DNA of 64,000 nt. It comes from Bacteroidia bacterium. Lineage in GTDB: Bacteria; Bacteroidota; Bacteroidia; Flavobacteriales; Flavobacteriaceae. The stretch spans positions 332,529 to 396,528 of the forward strand of contig JAUIFO010000002.1 of NCBI GenBank assembly GCA_030430385.1. The letters are read 5' to 3'. How positions within the stretch are numbered: position 1 is the first letter of the stretch; the number at the start of each line of letters is the position of its first letter. The notes beneath the pieces are model-generated. The model had not been told where the DNA came from, made no database searches, and was given only the letters and a program-made list of their open reading frames with translations. A program made the translations under genes and the position numbers. Below, piece after piece: positions 44,884 to 52,540 of this stretch.

Positions 44884-45147
44884 ATGAAAACAACTACAAA
44901 AGCTTCAAGTCCGTTTAGACTATATTGCGATCTTTTTGGGCACAACTACGAAATGACAAAAAAGGTAACCAAGCATGTAAAAGAATATACCTGTAAGTGT
45001 TGCAAACGTCAATTAACTACAAACAGTAATGGTAAGTTAACAGAGTTAACACCTAAGTATCAGGAGATAAATTCTATTTTAGAGCGTATTTATACCAACA
45101 GAATGATGCGTTTAAAGAATAAAAGACTCAGTTCGTCGATTTATTAA
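44884..45147 (+). CDS. Small zinc-binding (C-FGH-CxxC) protein, paralogue 1
   Basis: An 87-residue protein with the pattern Cys-x2-Phe-Gly-His (YCDLFGHNY), then Cys-x2-Cys (YTCKCCKRQL) 22 residues later: one Cys, one His and two Cys that could hold a zinc ion. The rest is basic and ends in a helix (EINSILERIYTNRMM). Two paralogues follow at 45228 and 46702. No known family is recognised. The size and charge suggest nucleic acid or protein binding in the cytoplasm. The nearest neighbour is 80 bases away. Confidence 0.75.
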   Translation: MKTTTKASSPFRLYCDLFGHNYEMTKKVTKHVKEYTCKCCKRQLTTNSNGKLTELTPKYQEINSILERIYTNRMMRLKNKRLSSSIY

Positions 45148-45165
45148 GGGGTTAACATAGGTTAA

Positions 45166-45173
45166 TACATTAG
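45166..45173 (+). promoter_or_regulatory. -7-like box TACATTAG, zinc-protein paralogue 2
   Basis: TACATTAGTTTC, identical over 12 bases to the promoter and start of small RNA copy 2 (minus strand, 13153-13164). It is preceded by TTAACATAGGTTAA, an inverted repeat also present at 13063-13078. The leader would be about 50 bases. Confidence 0.35.
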
Positions 45174-45227
45174 TTTCTATATCTTTAGAGTAATCCATCT
45201 AAAGTAATAACTAAATTTAACCGAATT

Positions 45228-45509
45228 GTGAAACGTATTTACTGCTCTTTTTTTGGACATCAGTTTGAAGTGTCAAAAAAAATCACCTACCACGTAAAGG
45301 AATACAAGTGTGCAAATTGTAGTGCACAAATGACAACCAACGGTAAAGGTCAATTAATACCTTTAACTCCGAAGTACAAAGAAATCAATTCCGTTTTAGA
45401 ACGCATTCATAATAATCGTGTGTCCCGAAAACTAAAACAACCTCTCGAAAATGTTGTGATACCAAAACAGCCTGAGATTCGAATAGATTTTACGCCTCAT
45501 TTTTCATAG
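45228..45509 (+). CDS. Small zinc-binding (C-FGH-CxxC) protein, paralogue 2
   Basis: A 93-residue paralogue of the previous gene: YCSFFGHQFEVSKK, HVKEYKCANCSAQM, then a shared helix EINSVLERIHNNR. It differs by a C-terminal tail (about 75-93). The start codon is GTG; no ATG lies in frame before the first conserved Cys, so GTG is accepted. Its end overlaps the convergent thiL by 20 bases. About 50 percent identity to paralogue 1 by eye indicates tandem duplication. Confidence 0.75.
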   Translation: MKRIYCSFFGHQFEVSKKITYHVKEYKCANCSAQMTTNGKGQLIPLTPKYKEINSVLERIHNNRVSRKLKQPLENVVIPKQPEIRIDFTPHFS

Positions 45510-46542
45510 CGTTCCATCCTTTAGCAATAATAGGAATGGCTTGCTCACCTCTGGTAATTAAAAGGTTGCCTCTGTCTTTTTCTGTAATATAACCAATCAC
45601 AGTGAGGTTAGGATTGCCTTTAATTTTAGAATAATCGTCTTGAGAGATGGTCATCAGTAGTTCATAATCTTCACCACCATTTAAAGCAATGGTTGTACTG
45701 TCAATATCAAATTCTTCACAAGTTGAAATGACTTGAGGATCTAACGGAATTTTAGTTTCATATAATTCTACACCAACATCACTTTGCTTACAAATGTGCA
45801 TGATTTCTGAGGATAATCCATCACTAATGTCAATCATCGCTGTTGGTTTAACGTCTAAAGCTTTGAGCAACTCAACAATGTCTTTTCTGGCTTCCGGTTT
45901 CAGTTGTCTTTCAATAATATAAGTATACATGGAAAGATCGGGTTGACTTTGCGGATTTACTTTAAACACTTCTTTTTCACGTTCTAAAACTTGTAATCCC
46001 ATATATGCAGCACCAATATCACCAGTGACAATAACCAAATCGTTTACTTGAGCTCCAGATCTCAGTACAACATCGCTTTCATCTGCTTCACCAATAGCTG
46101 TCACAGAAATAATTAAACCTTTATTAGATGATGTTGTATCACCACCAACCACATCTACATTATAGACTTTTGCAGCTGTTTCAATTCCAGCATATAGATC
46201 TTCAAGGGCTTCTAAAGGAAATCGATTAGATACAGCAATAGACACTGTAATTTGAGTTGCATTGGCATTCATTGCGTAAACATCAGATAGATTTACAATC
46301 ACTGCTTTGTAACCCAAATGCTTTAATGGCATATAACTTAAGTCAAAGTGTACGTGTTCTACCAACAAATCAGTAGTCACTAAAATTTGTTTGCTTTTGT
46401 GGTCTAACACAGCAGCATCATCACCTATAGATGTAACGGTTGACGAATGCTTAACATCAAAATTTTTAGTGAGATGCTCTATCAGTCCAAACTCTCCTAA
46501 GTGTTCTAGTGATGTGCGTTGCGGATTTTTATCTTCAATCAT
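45490..46542 (-). CDS. thiL: Thiamine-monophosphate kinase
   Basis: Phosphorylates thiamine phosphate to the coenzyme thiamine diphosphate. The 350-residue length is usual. Motifs: SIGDDAAVLD near the N terminus, the ATP and metal region VGGDTTSS, DISDGLSSEI and LNGGEDYELL in the C-terminal half. No other thiamine gene is close. It lies between paralogues 2 and 3 of the small zinc protein, on the opposite strand. Confidence 0.95.
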   Translation of the reverse strand: MIEDKNPQRTSLEHLGEFGLIEHLTKNFDVKHSSTVTSIGDDAAVLDHKSKQILVTTDLLVEHVHFDLSYMPLKHLGYKAVIVNLSDVYAMNANATQITVSIAVSNRFPLEALEDLYAGIETAAKVYNVDVVGGDTTSSNKGLIISVTAIGEADESDVVLRSGAQVNDLVIVTGDIGAAYMGLQVLEREKEVFKVNPQSQPDLSMYTYIIERQLKPEARKDIVELLKALDVKPTAMIDISDGLSSEIMHICKQSDVGVELYETKIPLDPQVISTCEEFDIDSTTIALNGGEDYELLMTISQDDYSKIKGNPNLTVIGYITEKDRGNLLITRGEQAIPIIAKGWNAMKNEA

Positions 46543-46650
46543 GCTACAAAAATAAGTATGTTTTTTATAAGAATACTTATGAATACGAGACTTTCAATTG
46601 AGGAATCTTAAAAAAATGATGCATTTCATCGAAAAAATACGTATTTGGTC

Positions 46651-46679
46651 TTGATTTAAGTTGAAATTTCCTAAGTTAG
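46651..46679 (+). promoter_or_regulatory. Promoter-like TTG-N18-TAAGTTAG, zinc-protein paralogue 3
   Basis: TTG (46651-46653), 18 bases, then TAAGTTAG (46672-46679), followed by AAATCCCAAAT as before paralogue 1. The leader is about 20 bases. Confidence 0.4.
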
Positions 46680-46701
46680 AAATCCCAAATGAAACCTACT
46701 T

Positions 46702-46932
46702 ATGAAAAACCCTACTAAAACCGACTTGTCGTGCTCTGTTTTTGGGCACAACCTAGAGCGTATCTCTAAAAGCTCTGGACTAATGCAATGTAAAACGTGT
46801 AATACAAAAATCCCTGTTGATCCCTCAACAGCCTTCGATGCGCTTCCTTTTAATAACAAGGAGATCATGTCGACCTTGCAACAACTATATCTACTAAAAA
46901 ATAAGATATACAAACGTCAACTTTCGGCATAA
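46702..46932 (+). CDS. Small zinc-binding (C-FGH-CxxC) protein, paralogue 3
   Basis: A 76-residue divergent member: SCSVFGHNLE, then MQCKTCNTKIP, then NNKEIMSTLQQLYLLKN in place of the EINSxLERI helix. The putative ligand order Cys, His, Cys, Cys is kept while the linker is shorter (15 residues against 22). It has no close neighbours and shares upstream sequence with paralogue 1. An overlapping frame on the other strand (46671-46913) is a shadow. Confidence 0.72.
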   Translation: MKNPTKTDLSCSVFGHNLERISKSSGLMQCKTCNTKIPVDPSTAFDALPFNNKEIMSTLQQLYLLKNKIYKRQLSA

Positions 46933-47054
46933 AAACACCATTTTATTTTCTGTATTTCAGTAGGATCTTATTGATCTGAGTTTATATAGTCATCTTTTAT
47001 AGAATTATTTGCTAATATAATGTTAGGAAATATGGTTTAAGGCTACTTATACCT

Positions 47055-47062
47055 TATATTTG
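47055..47062 (+). promoter_or_regulatory. -7 box of the suf operon
   Basis: TATATTTG, perfect for TAnnTTTG, 28 bases before sufA. The -33 region (TATGG) is weak. Confidence 0.55.
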
Positions 47063-47090
47063 CAATCTATTTAGAAGAAATCTATATAAA

Positions 47091-47420
47091 ATGATTAAAG
47101 TATCTGAAACTGCTAAACACAAAGTCGTTGAATTAATGACTGAAGATGGCTTTGATGCTAACACTGACTTCATTAGAGTTGGCGTGAAGAGTGGTGGTTG
47201 TTCGGGATTATCATACGACCTCAAATTTGACAAGGAACAAAAGGAAGAAGATAAAGTTTTTGAAGATAATGGTGTCAAAATCATTGTAGACAAAAAAAGC
47301 TTCTTGTACCTTATCGGAACAACTTTAGAATATTCAGGCGGACTTAACGGTTCTGGTTTTGTGTTTAACAACCCAAACGCAAACAGAACTTGCGGTTGTG
47401 GTGAATCATTTTCGCTTTAA
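47091..47420 (+). CDS. sufA: Iron-sulfur assembly scaffold/carrier, A-type
   Basis: A 109-residue HesB/IscA-type protein with the three cluster-binding cysteines: GGCSGLSY and, near the C terminus, RTCGCGESF. It receives clusters from SufBCD and hands them to target proteins. It is the first gene of the suf cluster, 9 bases before sufB. Confidence 0.93.
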   Translation: MIKVSETAKHKVVELMTEDGFDANTDFIRVGVKSGGCSGLSYDLKFDKEQKEEDKVFEDNGVKIIVDKKSFLYLIGTTLEYSGGLNGSGFVFNNPNANRTCGCGESFSL

Positions 47421-47429
47421 AGGAATGCT

Positions 47430-48878
47430 ATGTCAAAATATACTGAAGACGATTTAAGGGAAGAATTAAAAACCAAAGAATACGAATATGGTTTTTATAC
47501 AGATATTGAATCTGAAACATTTCCCAATGGCCTAAACGAAGACATTGTTAGAGCTATTTCTAAGAAGAAGGAAGAACCAGAATGGATGACCGAATGGCGT
47601 TTGGAAGCCTTTCGAGTTTGGCAAGAGATGACCGAACCTGAATGGGCAAACGTGCATTACGAAAAGCCAGATTTTCAGGCAATTTCTTATTATTCGGCAC
47701 CTAACAGTAAACCAAAATACAACAGTCTTGATGAAGTTGATCCAGAATTATTGGCGACTTTCGAGAAATTAGGAATTTCCTTAGATGAGCAAAAAAAGCT
47801 TGCTGGCGTAGCTATGGATGTCGTGGTCGACTCAGTGTCAGTTGCTACAACATTCAAAAAGACACTTGCTGAAAAAGGCATCATTTTTTGTTCAATAAGT
47901 GAGGCTATTCAAGAGCATCCTGAACTGGTCAAAAAACACATTGGAACAGTTGTTCCTCAAAAAGATAACTTTTATGCAGCGCTTAACTCAGCAGTCTTTA
48001 GTGATGGAAGCTTCTGCTATATTCCAAAAGGCATTAAATGTCCGATGGAATTATCAACCTATTTCAGAATAAACCAAGCAGGAACGGGTCAGTTTGAACG
48101 TACTCTGGTGATTGCAGATGAAGGCAGTTATGTAAGTTACCTTGAAGGTTGTACAGCGCCAAGTCGTGATGAAAATCAATTGCATGCTGCTGTGGTTGAA
48201 TTGATAGCACTTGATAATGCTGAAATAAAATATTCTACAGTTCAAAACTGGTATCCTGGAAATAGTGAAGGTAAAGGTGGTGTTTACAATTTTGTGACCA
48301 AACGCGGACTTTGCGAAACCAATGCTAAGATTTCTTGGACACAAGTTGAAACGGGTTCTGCAGTCACTTGGAAATACCCAAGCTGTGTGCTAAAAGGCGA
48401 TAATTCTGTTGGTGAATTTTACTCGATTGCTGTTACCAATAATTACCAACAAGCAGATACAGGAACTAAGATGATTCATCTTGGTGATAATACCAAGTCT
48501 ACAATTATTTCCAAAGGAATTTCCGCTGGAAAATCTCAAAATTCATATAGAGGCTTAGTACAAATTGGTTCAAGAGCACAAAATGCACGAAATTTTTCAC
48601 AATGTGATAGCTTGTTAATGGGTAACGAATGTGGTGCACATACATTTCCTTACATCGAAGCCAATAATAAATCTGCTCAAATTGAACACGAAGCAACGAC
48701 CAGTAAAATTGGTGAAGACCAAATTTTTTATTGCAACCAAAGAGGGATTGATACCGAAAAGGCAATTGCTCTAATCGTAAACGGTTTCAGTAAAGAGGTG
48801 TTGAACAAGTTACCAATGGAATTTGCTGTAGAAGCTCAAAAATTATTAGAAATAAGTTTAGAAGGTTCCGTAGGATAA
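47430..48878 (+). CDS. sufB: SUF scaffold subunit
   Basis: A 482-residue beta-helix protein of the SufBC2D scaffold on which iron-sulfur clusters are built. Conserved stretches include [18 protein letters not shown], the central [12 protein letters not shown] with its cysteine, and the C-terminal [18 protein letters not shown]. It is full length. A lipoprotein gene, not sufC, follows after 16 bases. Confidence 0.97.
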   Translation: MSKYTEDDLREELKTKEYEYGFYTDIESETFPNGLNEDIVRAISKKKEEPEWMTEWRLEAFRVWQEMTEPEWANVHYEKPDFQAISYYSAPNSKPKYNSLDEVDPELLATFEKLGISLDEQKKLAGVAMDVVVDSVSVATTFKKTLAEKGIIFCSISEAIQEHPELVKKHIGTVVPQKDNFYAALNSAVFSDGSFCYIPKGIKCPMELSTYFRINQAGTGQFERTLVIADEGSYVSYLEGCTAPSRDENQLHAAVVELIALDNAEIKYSTVQNWYPGNSEGKGGVYNFVTKRGLCETNAKISWTQVETGSAVTWKYPSCVLKGDNSVGEFYSIAVTNNYQQADTGTKMIHLGDNTKSTIISKGISAGKSQNSYRGLVQIGSRAQNARNFSQCDSLLMGNECGAHTFPYIEANNKSAQIEHEATTSKIGEDQIFYCNQRGIDTEKAIALIVNGFSKEVLNKLPMEFAVEAQKLLEISLEGSVG

Positions 48879-48894
48879 ATATAAATTAAATCAG

Positions 48895-49317
48895 ATGAAA
48901 AAGATATTAGTATTACTATGTGTTGGACTATGGTTTACAGCTTGTAAAGACGAAGCAAAAACAACAACAGAACCAACCGTCTATGAGAATGATAAAACCG
49001 CAAAACAAAACGATGGTTTAAAAACCTTCTCAGGTCAGTTTGTCTATTATGCTGATGCTGCAGTACTTCAAACTCCAAGTAGTATTTATGGCATTGTCAT
49101 TAATGATAAAATGCACGAATTAAATGATAAGGCAAAACCATTCAAGAAGGAGGCTACAGACTATGTTACTGTTCAAGTGAGAGGAGTATTAATTCCTAAA
49201 ACTAAAGGAGAAGAAGGCTGGCCTTTTAAAATTGATGTTAAAGAAATTGAAAGTGTAAAAGCATACCAAGCTAAAGCAAACGAAGTCATTAAGCTTGGTA
49301 ATAATGAAGCAAATTAA
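48895..49317 (+). CDS. Lipoprotein encoded between sufB and sufC
   Basis: A 140-residue predicted lipoprotein (Cys17 in FTAC). After a short linker, a small beta-rich domain (about 40-128) contains [32 protein letters not shown] and [10 protein letters not shown]. The last part resembles NlpE-like or OB-type stress lipoproteins in outline only. It is co-transcribed with sufB (16 bases) and sufC (14 bases). A periplasmic or outer membrane protein inside a cytoplasmic cluster-building operon is unexpected; it may report metal or oxidative stress (inference). Confidence 0.8.
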   Translation: MKKILVLLCVGLWFTACKDEAKTTTEPTVYENDKTAKQNDGLKTFSGQFVYYADAAVLQTPSSIYGIVINDKMHELNDKAKPFKKEATDYVTVQVRGVLIPKTKGEEGWPFKIDVKEIESVKAYQAKANEVIKLGNNEAN

Positions 49318-49331
49318 TCGAAACATATACC

Positions 49332-50084
49332 ATGTTAAAAATAAATAATCTACACGCAAGTGTTGAAGACAAAGGCATTTTAAAAGGAATTAACCTTGAG
49401 GTTAAAGCTGGAGAAGTTCATGCGATTATGGGACCAAACGGTTCTGGTAAAAGTACTTTGGCTTCAGTGATCGCTGGGAAAGAAGACTATGAGGTAGAGC
49501 AAGGAGAAATTCTTTTAGAAGGTGAAAACATTGATGAATTGGCTGCTGAAGAGCGTGCACATAAAGGGATTTTCCTATCGTTTCAATATCCTGTTGAAAT
49601 CCCAGGAGTTTCTGTGACCAATTTTATGAAAACAGCAATCAACGAAACAAGAAAAGCAAAAGGCTTAGATGATATGCCTGCTAATGAAATGTTGAAAATG
49701 ATTCGCCAAAAATCTGAAATGCTCGAAATTGATAGAAAGTTCTTATCACGTTCTTTAAATGAAGGGTTTTCAGGTGGAGAAAAGAAACGTAATGAGATTT
49801 TTCAAATGGCGATGTTAGAACCAAAACTAGCCATTCTTGATGAAACCGATTCTGGATTAGATATTGACGCACTTCGAATTGTCGCTAATGGTGTGAACAA
49901 ACTTAAAAGCAAAGACAATGCAGTAATCGTTATCACGCATTATCAACGTTTGTTAGATTATATAGTTCCAGACTTTGTACACGTACTTCATAATGGACGT
50001 ATTGTAAAATCGGGAACCAAAGAATTGGCTCACGAGCTTGAAGAAAAAGGATACGATTGGATCAAAGAAGAAGTTGGCGCTTAA
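49332..50084 (+). CDS. sufC: SUF ATPase subunit
   Basis: A 250-residue ABC-type ATPase of the SufBC2D complex. Walker A is [11 protein letters not shown], the signature is [14 protein letters not shown], and Walker B is [14 protein letters not shown], with His in VITHYQRLL. The protein is soluble, not a transporter. It is followed by a pair of REP-like hairpins before sufD. Confidence 0.97.
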   Translation: MLKINNLHASVEDKGILKGINLEVKAGEVHAIMGPNGSGKSTLASVIAGKEDYEVEQGEILLEGENIDELAAEERAHKGIFLSFQYPVEIPGVSVTNFMKTAINETRKAKGLDDMPANEMLKMIRQKSEMLEIDRKFLSRSLNEGFSGGEKKRNEIFQMAMLEPKLAILDETDSGLDIDALRIVANGVNKLKSKDNAVIVITHYQRLLDYIVPDFVHVLHNGRIVKSGTKELAHELEEKGYDWIKEEVGA

Positions 50085-50088
50085 ATAT

Positions 50089-50113
50089 GGTCATTGAGGC
50101 TCTCGAAATGACC
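50089..50113. repeat. REP-like hairpin, locus B unit 1
   Basis: GGTCATT, GAG GCT CTC, GA, AATGACC: the shared core with perfectly paired but different outer arms. It faces unit 2 after 19 bases, the same opposed layout as at locus A. Confidence 0.75.
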
Positions 50114-50132
50114 TATGGATTAAAACTTAGAT

Positions 50133-50155
50133 GGCACTTCGAGAACCTCAGTGCC
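50133..50155. repeat. REP-like hairpin, locus B unit 2
   Basis: GGCACT, TC, GAG AAC CTC, AGTGCC, nearly identical to the unit inside purN. An in-frame ATG just before it (50131) would add repeat-derived residues to SufD and is not taken as the start. Confidence 0.8.
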
Positions 50156-50169
50156 CAATTTTAAAAAAA

Positions 50170-51483
50170 ATGGATTTAAAAGATAAACTAGTATCGTCGT
50201 TTATGGCCTTTGAGAATCAGGTGGATATTGATACACCTGTGCATGATGTGCGTTGCGAGGCTATTAAAACCTTTGAAGAAAAAGGTTTCCCTTCAAAGCG
50301 CGACGAGGCTTGGAAATACACCTCACTAAATAGTGTTTTAAAACACGATTACAGCGTGTTTCCAAAAACAGAAAATGCTATTGAATTTCGTGATATTAAG
50401 AAGTATTTTATTCATGATATCGATAGCTATAAGATTGTATTTATCGACGGAAAGTACTCCTCGCATCTATCGCAAACCACACACGATGGTATTGATGTGT
50501 GTTTGATGTCTTCAGCACTTTCAAAGCCTAAATATCAATTGATTATTGAAAATTATTTCAATAAGGCTGCGACAAAAGACAGTTTATCTTCTTTAAACAC
50601 AGCCTTCTCTCAAGAAGGAGCATACATTCATATTCCCAAGAATAAAGTGGTTGAAAAACCAATTCAGGTTTTACATTTTTCAACAGGAAACGAATCGGCT
50701 TTAATGTTGCAACCTCGTAATTTGATTGTCGTTGACGAAAATTCTCACGTACAAATTATAGAGCGCCATCAAAGTCTTACAGATAATCCAGTTCTAACAA
50801 ATAGCGTCACAGAGATTTTTGCTAACAAAAGAGCGATTGTAGATTATTATAAAATTCAAAATGATAAACAATCAGCTTCACTTATTGACAATACCTTCGT
50901 TAAGCAAAAACGAGAAAGTCATGCGTCTGTGCATACCTTTTCGTTTGGAGGAAAATTAACCCGTAACAATTTAAATTTTTACCAAGAAGGAGAGCGTATC
51001 GATTCTACACTTAAAGGCGTTACCATTATTGGTGACAAGCAACATGTAGATCACAATACTTTAGTGCATCACATTGAACCTAATTGCGAAAGTCATCAAG
51101 ACTACAAAGGTATTTTTGGAGACAGCGCAACAGGCGTGTTTAATGGGAAAGTATATGTGAATAAGGAAGCCCAAAAAACAAACGCATTTCAGGCAAACAA
51201 TAATATTTTATTGTCAGATAAGGCATCTATCAACACCAAACCTCAATTAGAGATTTTTGCTGACGATGTAAAATGTTCGCATGGTTGTACCATTGGACAA
51301 TTAGATGAAAGTGCTATGTTTTATATGCGCTCAAGGGGAATTCCAGAAAAGGAAGCAAGAGCCTTATTGATGTTTGCGTTTAGTAATAATGTCTTGGATT
51401 CGGTTAAAATTCCTGAAATTAAACAACGCATCACGAAAATTATTGCCAATAAATTAGGTGTTAATTTAGGCTTTGACTTGTAG
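50170..51483 (+). CDS. sufD: SUF scaffold subunit
   Basis: A 437-residue partner of SufB in the SufBC2D scaffold. Conserved parts are RDEAWKYTSL near the N terminus and, near the C terminus, KCSHGCTIGQLDESAMFYMRSRGI. The ATG at 50170 (MDLKDKL) is preferred; the earlier in-frame ATG at 50131 reads through a REP-like repeat. The 3' end overlaps a small membrane protein gene on the other strand by 18 bases. Confidence 0.95.
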   Translation: MDLKDKLVSSFMAFENQVDIDTPVHDVRCEAIKTFEEKGFPSKRDEAWKYTSLNSVLKHDYSVFPKTENAIEFRDIKKYFIHDIDSYKIVFIDGKYSSHLSQTTHDGIDVCLMSSALSKPKYQLIIENYFNKAATKDSLSSLNTAFSQEGAYIHIPKNKVVEKPIQVLHFSTGNESALMLQPRNLIVVDENSHVQIIERHQSLTDNPVLTNSVTEIFANKRAIVDYYKIQNDKQSASLIDNTFVKQKRESHASVHTFSFGGKLTRNNLNFYQEGERIDSTLKGVTIIGDKQHVDHNTLVHHIEPNCESHQDYKGIFGDSATGVFNGKVYVNKEAQKTNAFQANNNILLSDKASINTKPQLEIFADDVKCSHGCTIGQLDESAMFYMRSRGIPEKEARALLMFAFSNNVLDSVKIPEIKQRITKIIANKLGVNLGFDL

Positions 51484-51657
51484 TTTTTCTTGTTTATATT
51501 TTTGATAGAAATACACAGGAATAAAACCAAAGTTTAAAAAAAAGAAACCTAAAAAGACAATAATTCCGCTGTAAGGCCAAGACAAAAATTCGAACATAGC
51601 TCCAATACCTAAGGTAAAGAAAGTTACAAATCCTAAGATGTAAAATGATTTTTTCAT
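51466..51657 (-). CDS. Small two-helix membrane protein (WPY type)
   Basis: A 63-residue protein with two hydrophobic segments joined by EFLSWPY, ending PVYFYQKYKQEK. The segment WPY-(about 20)-IPVYFYQKYK resembles the C-terminal part of the next gene (WPYANAW to LPIHFYAKHK), so the two are probably related by duplication. It lies 11 bases downstream of that gene, third in the PadR cassette. Function unknown. Confidence 0.62.
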   Translation of the reverse strand: MKKSFYILGFVTFFTLGIGAMFEFLSWPYSGIIVFLGFFFLNFGFIPVYFYQKYKQEKLQVKA

Positions 51658-51668
51658 AAAAAATTGAT

Positions 51669-52097
51669 TTAAGAATATTTGTGAACTGAAATTTTATGCT
51701 TAGCATAAAAATGAATAGGAAGAATTACTAAGATAGATAAGGCTATTGCTGTTAATAACCAGGCATTAGCATATGGCCATTGCATCATTTGAAATACTAG
51801 ACTTATTACTAAAAGGAGAATAACTAAAAATCCTACAGAAGTCTTAATCTTATGAAAAGTAACTAACTGTTTAGTAAATTTCTGATGGTTCGTTTCTCGT
51901 TGTAAATTTTGAAAACTGGAATAGCCTCCAAATTTCTGTAAGGCTTCCTGATATAAAATATCAAAACTATGAGAATCTCTAGATTCAATGTAGGTACAGA
52001 TATGATCTAGCAAATCTTCTTTTAGATCTTTTGAAGTTATACCATAAAATGTCAAGTTATTTTCGATGTACGCAATGTGTTGTTCAGTTAATGTCAT
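51669..52097 (-). CDS. Membrane protein with HAAS-like N-terminal domain
   Basis: A 142-residue protein. The N-terminal 65 residues (YIENNLTFYGI, LKEDLLDHICTYIE, YQEALQKFGG) fit the helical HAAS-type domain found in membrane proteins encoded next to PadR regulators. Two membrane helices follow (about 84-105 and 112-130). Its ATG overlaps the padR stop by 4 bases, so the pair is co-translated. In related systems, such proteins are regulated by, or signal to, the PadR protein; the role here is inferred. Confidence 0.75.
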   Translation of the reverse strand: MTLTEQHIAYIENNLTFYGITSKDLKEDLLDHICTYIESRDSHSFDILYQEALQKFGGYSSFQNLQRETNHQKFTKQLVTFHKIKTSVGFLVILLLVISLVFQMMQWPYANAWLLTAIALSILVILPIHFYAKHKISVHKYS

Positions 52098-52432
52098 ACA
52101 GATTGGGTTTTAGGATTGAAAATGAGTTGTAATGTATTTACAAAGTCATTTATTTCGTTTGTAGCATCTTTGACGACTTGTTTACCTTCTTTTGTTACTT
52201 TGTAATATTTTCTAATGCGTTTTCCAATAAATACTTTTTCAGTTGTTAATACGTTTTTTGCTTCTAATTTGTGTAGTATTGGATATAGAGCGCCTTCCGA
52301 AATATCAATTTTTCCAAGTGTCATTTTTTTTACTTCTTGAGTAATTTCATAACCATACATTTTACCTCTACTATCAATGAGTTTTAAAATGATGGGTTGT
52401 AAGGTTCCTTTTGTGAGTTCTTTGCTATACAT
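52094..52432 (-). CDS. PadR-family transcriptional regulator
   Basis: A 112-residue winged-helix regulator. Typical PadR parts: KGTLQPIILKLID, YGYEITQEVKK, EGALYPILHKLEAKNVL and IRKYYKVTKEGKQVV. The ATG at 52432 is chosen because a -7 box (TATATTTG) overlaps the earlier in-frame ATG at 52447; the transcript would start almost at 52432. An inverted repeat overlapping this box is a likely self-operator. It is the first gene of a three-gene leftward cassette lying between sufD and sufS. Confidence 0.9.
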   Translation of the reverse strand: MYSKELTKGTLQPIILKLIDSRGKMYGYEITQEVKKMTLGKIDISEGALYPILHKLEAKNVLTTEKVFIGKRIRKYYKVTKEGKQVVKDATNEINDFVNTLQLIFNPKTQSV

Positions 52433-52436
52433 ATTA

Positions 52437-52462
52437 CAAATATACATTTTATTTAAATGTAT
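52437..52462 (-). promoter_or_regulatory. padR promoter with overlapping inverted repeat
   Basis: On the minus strand, TATATTTG (52437-52444) ends 4 bases before the ATG. The inverted repeat ATACATTT-TATTT-AAATGTAT (52442-52462, plus-strand order) covers the upstream part of the box. ACAT/ATGT half-sites are typical of PadR operators, so autorepression is likely (inference). Confidence 0.6.
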
Positions 52463-52527
52463 TTTAATAAAATATTAAAAATTATATAAGTTTAATTTTT
52501 TGAAGACCATTTTAAATAAACATCTTG

Positions 52528-52535
52528 TAACTTTG
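52528..52535 (+). promoter_or_regulatory. -7 box of sufS
   Basis: TAACTTTG fits TAnnTTTG and ends 5 bases before the sufS ATG, implying a leaderless or nearly leaderless message and a second transcription unit for the suf genes. Confidence 0.55.
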
Positions 52536-52540
52536 CATTT

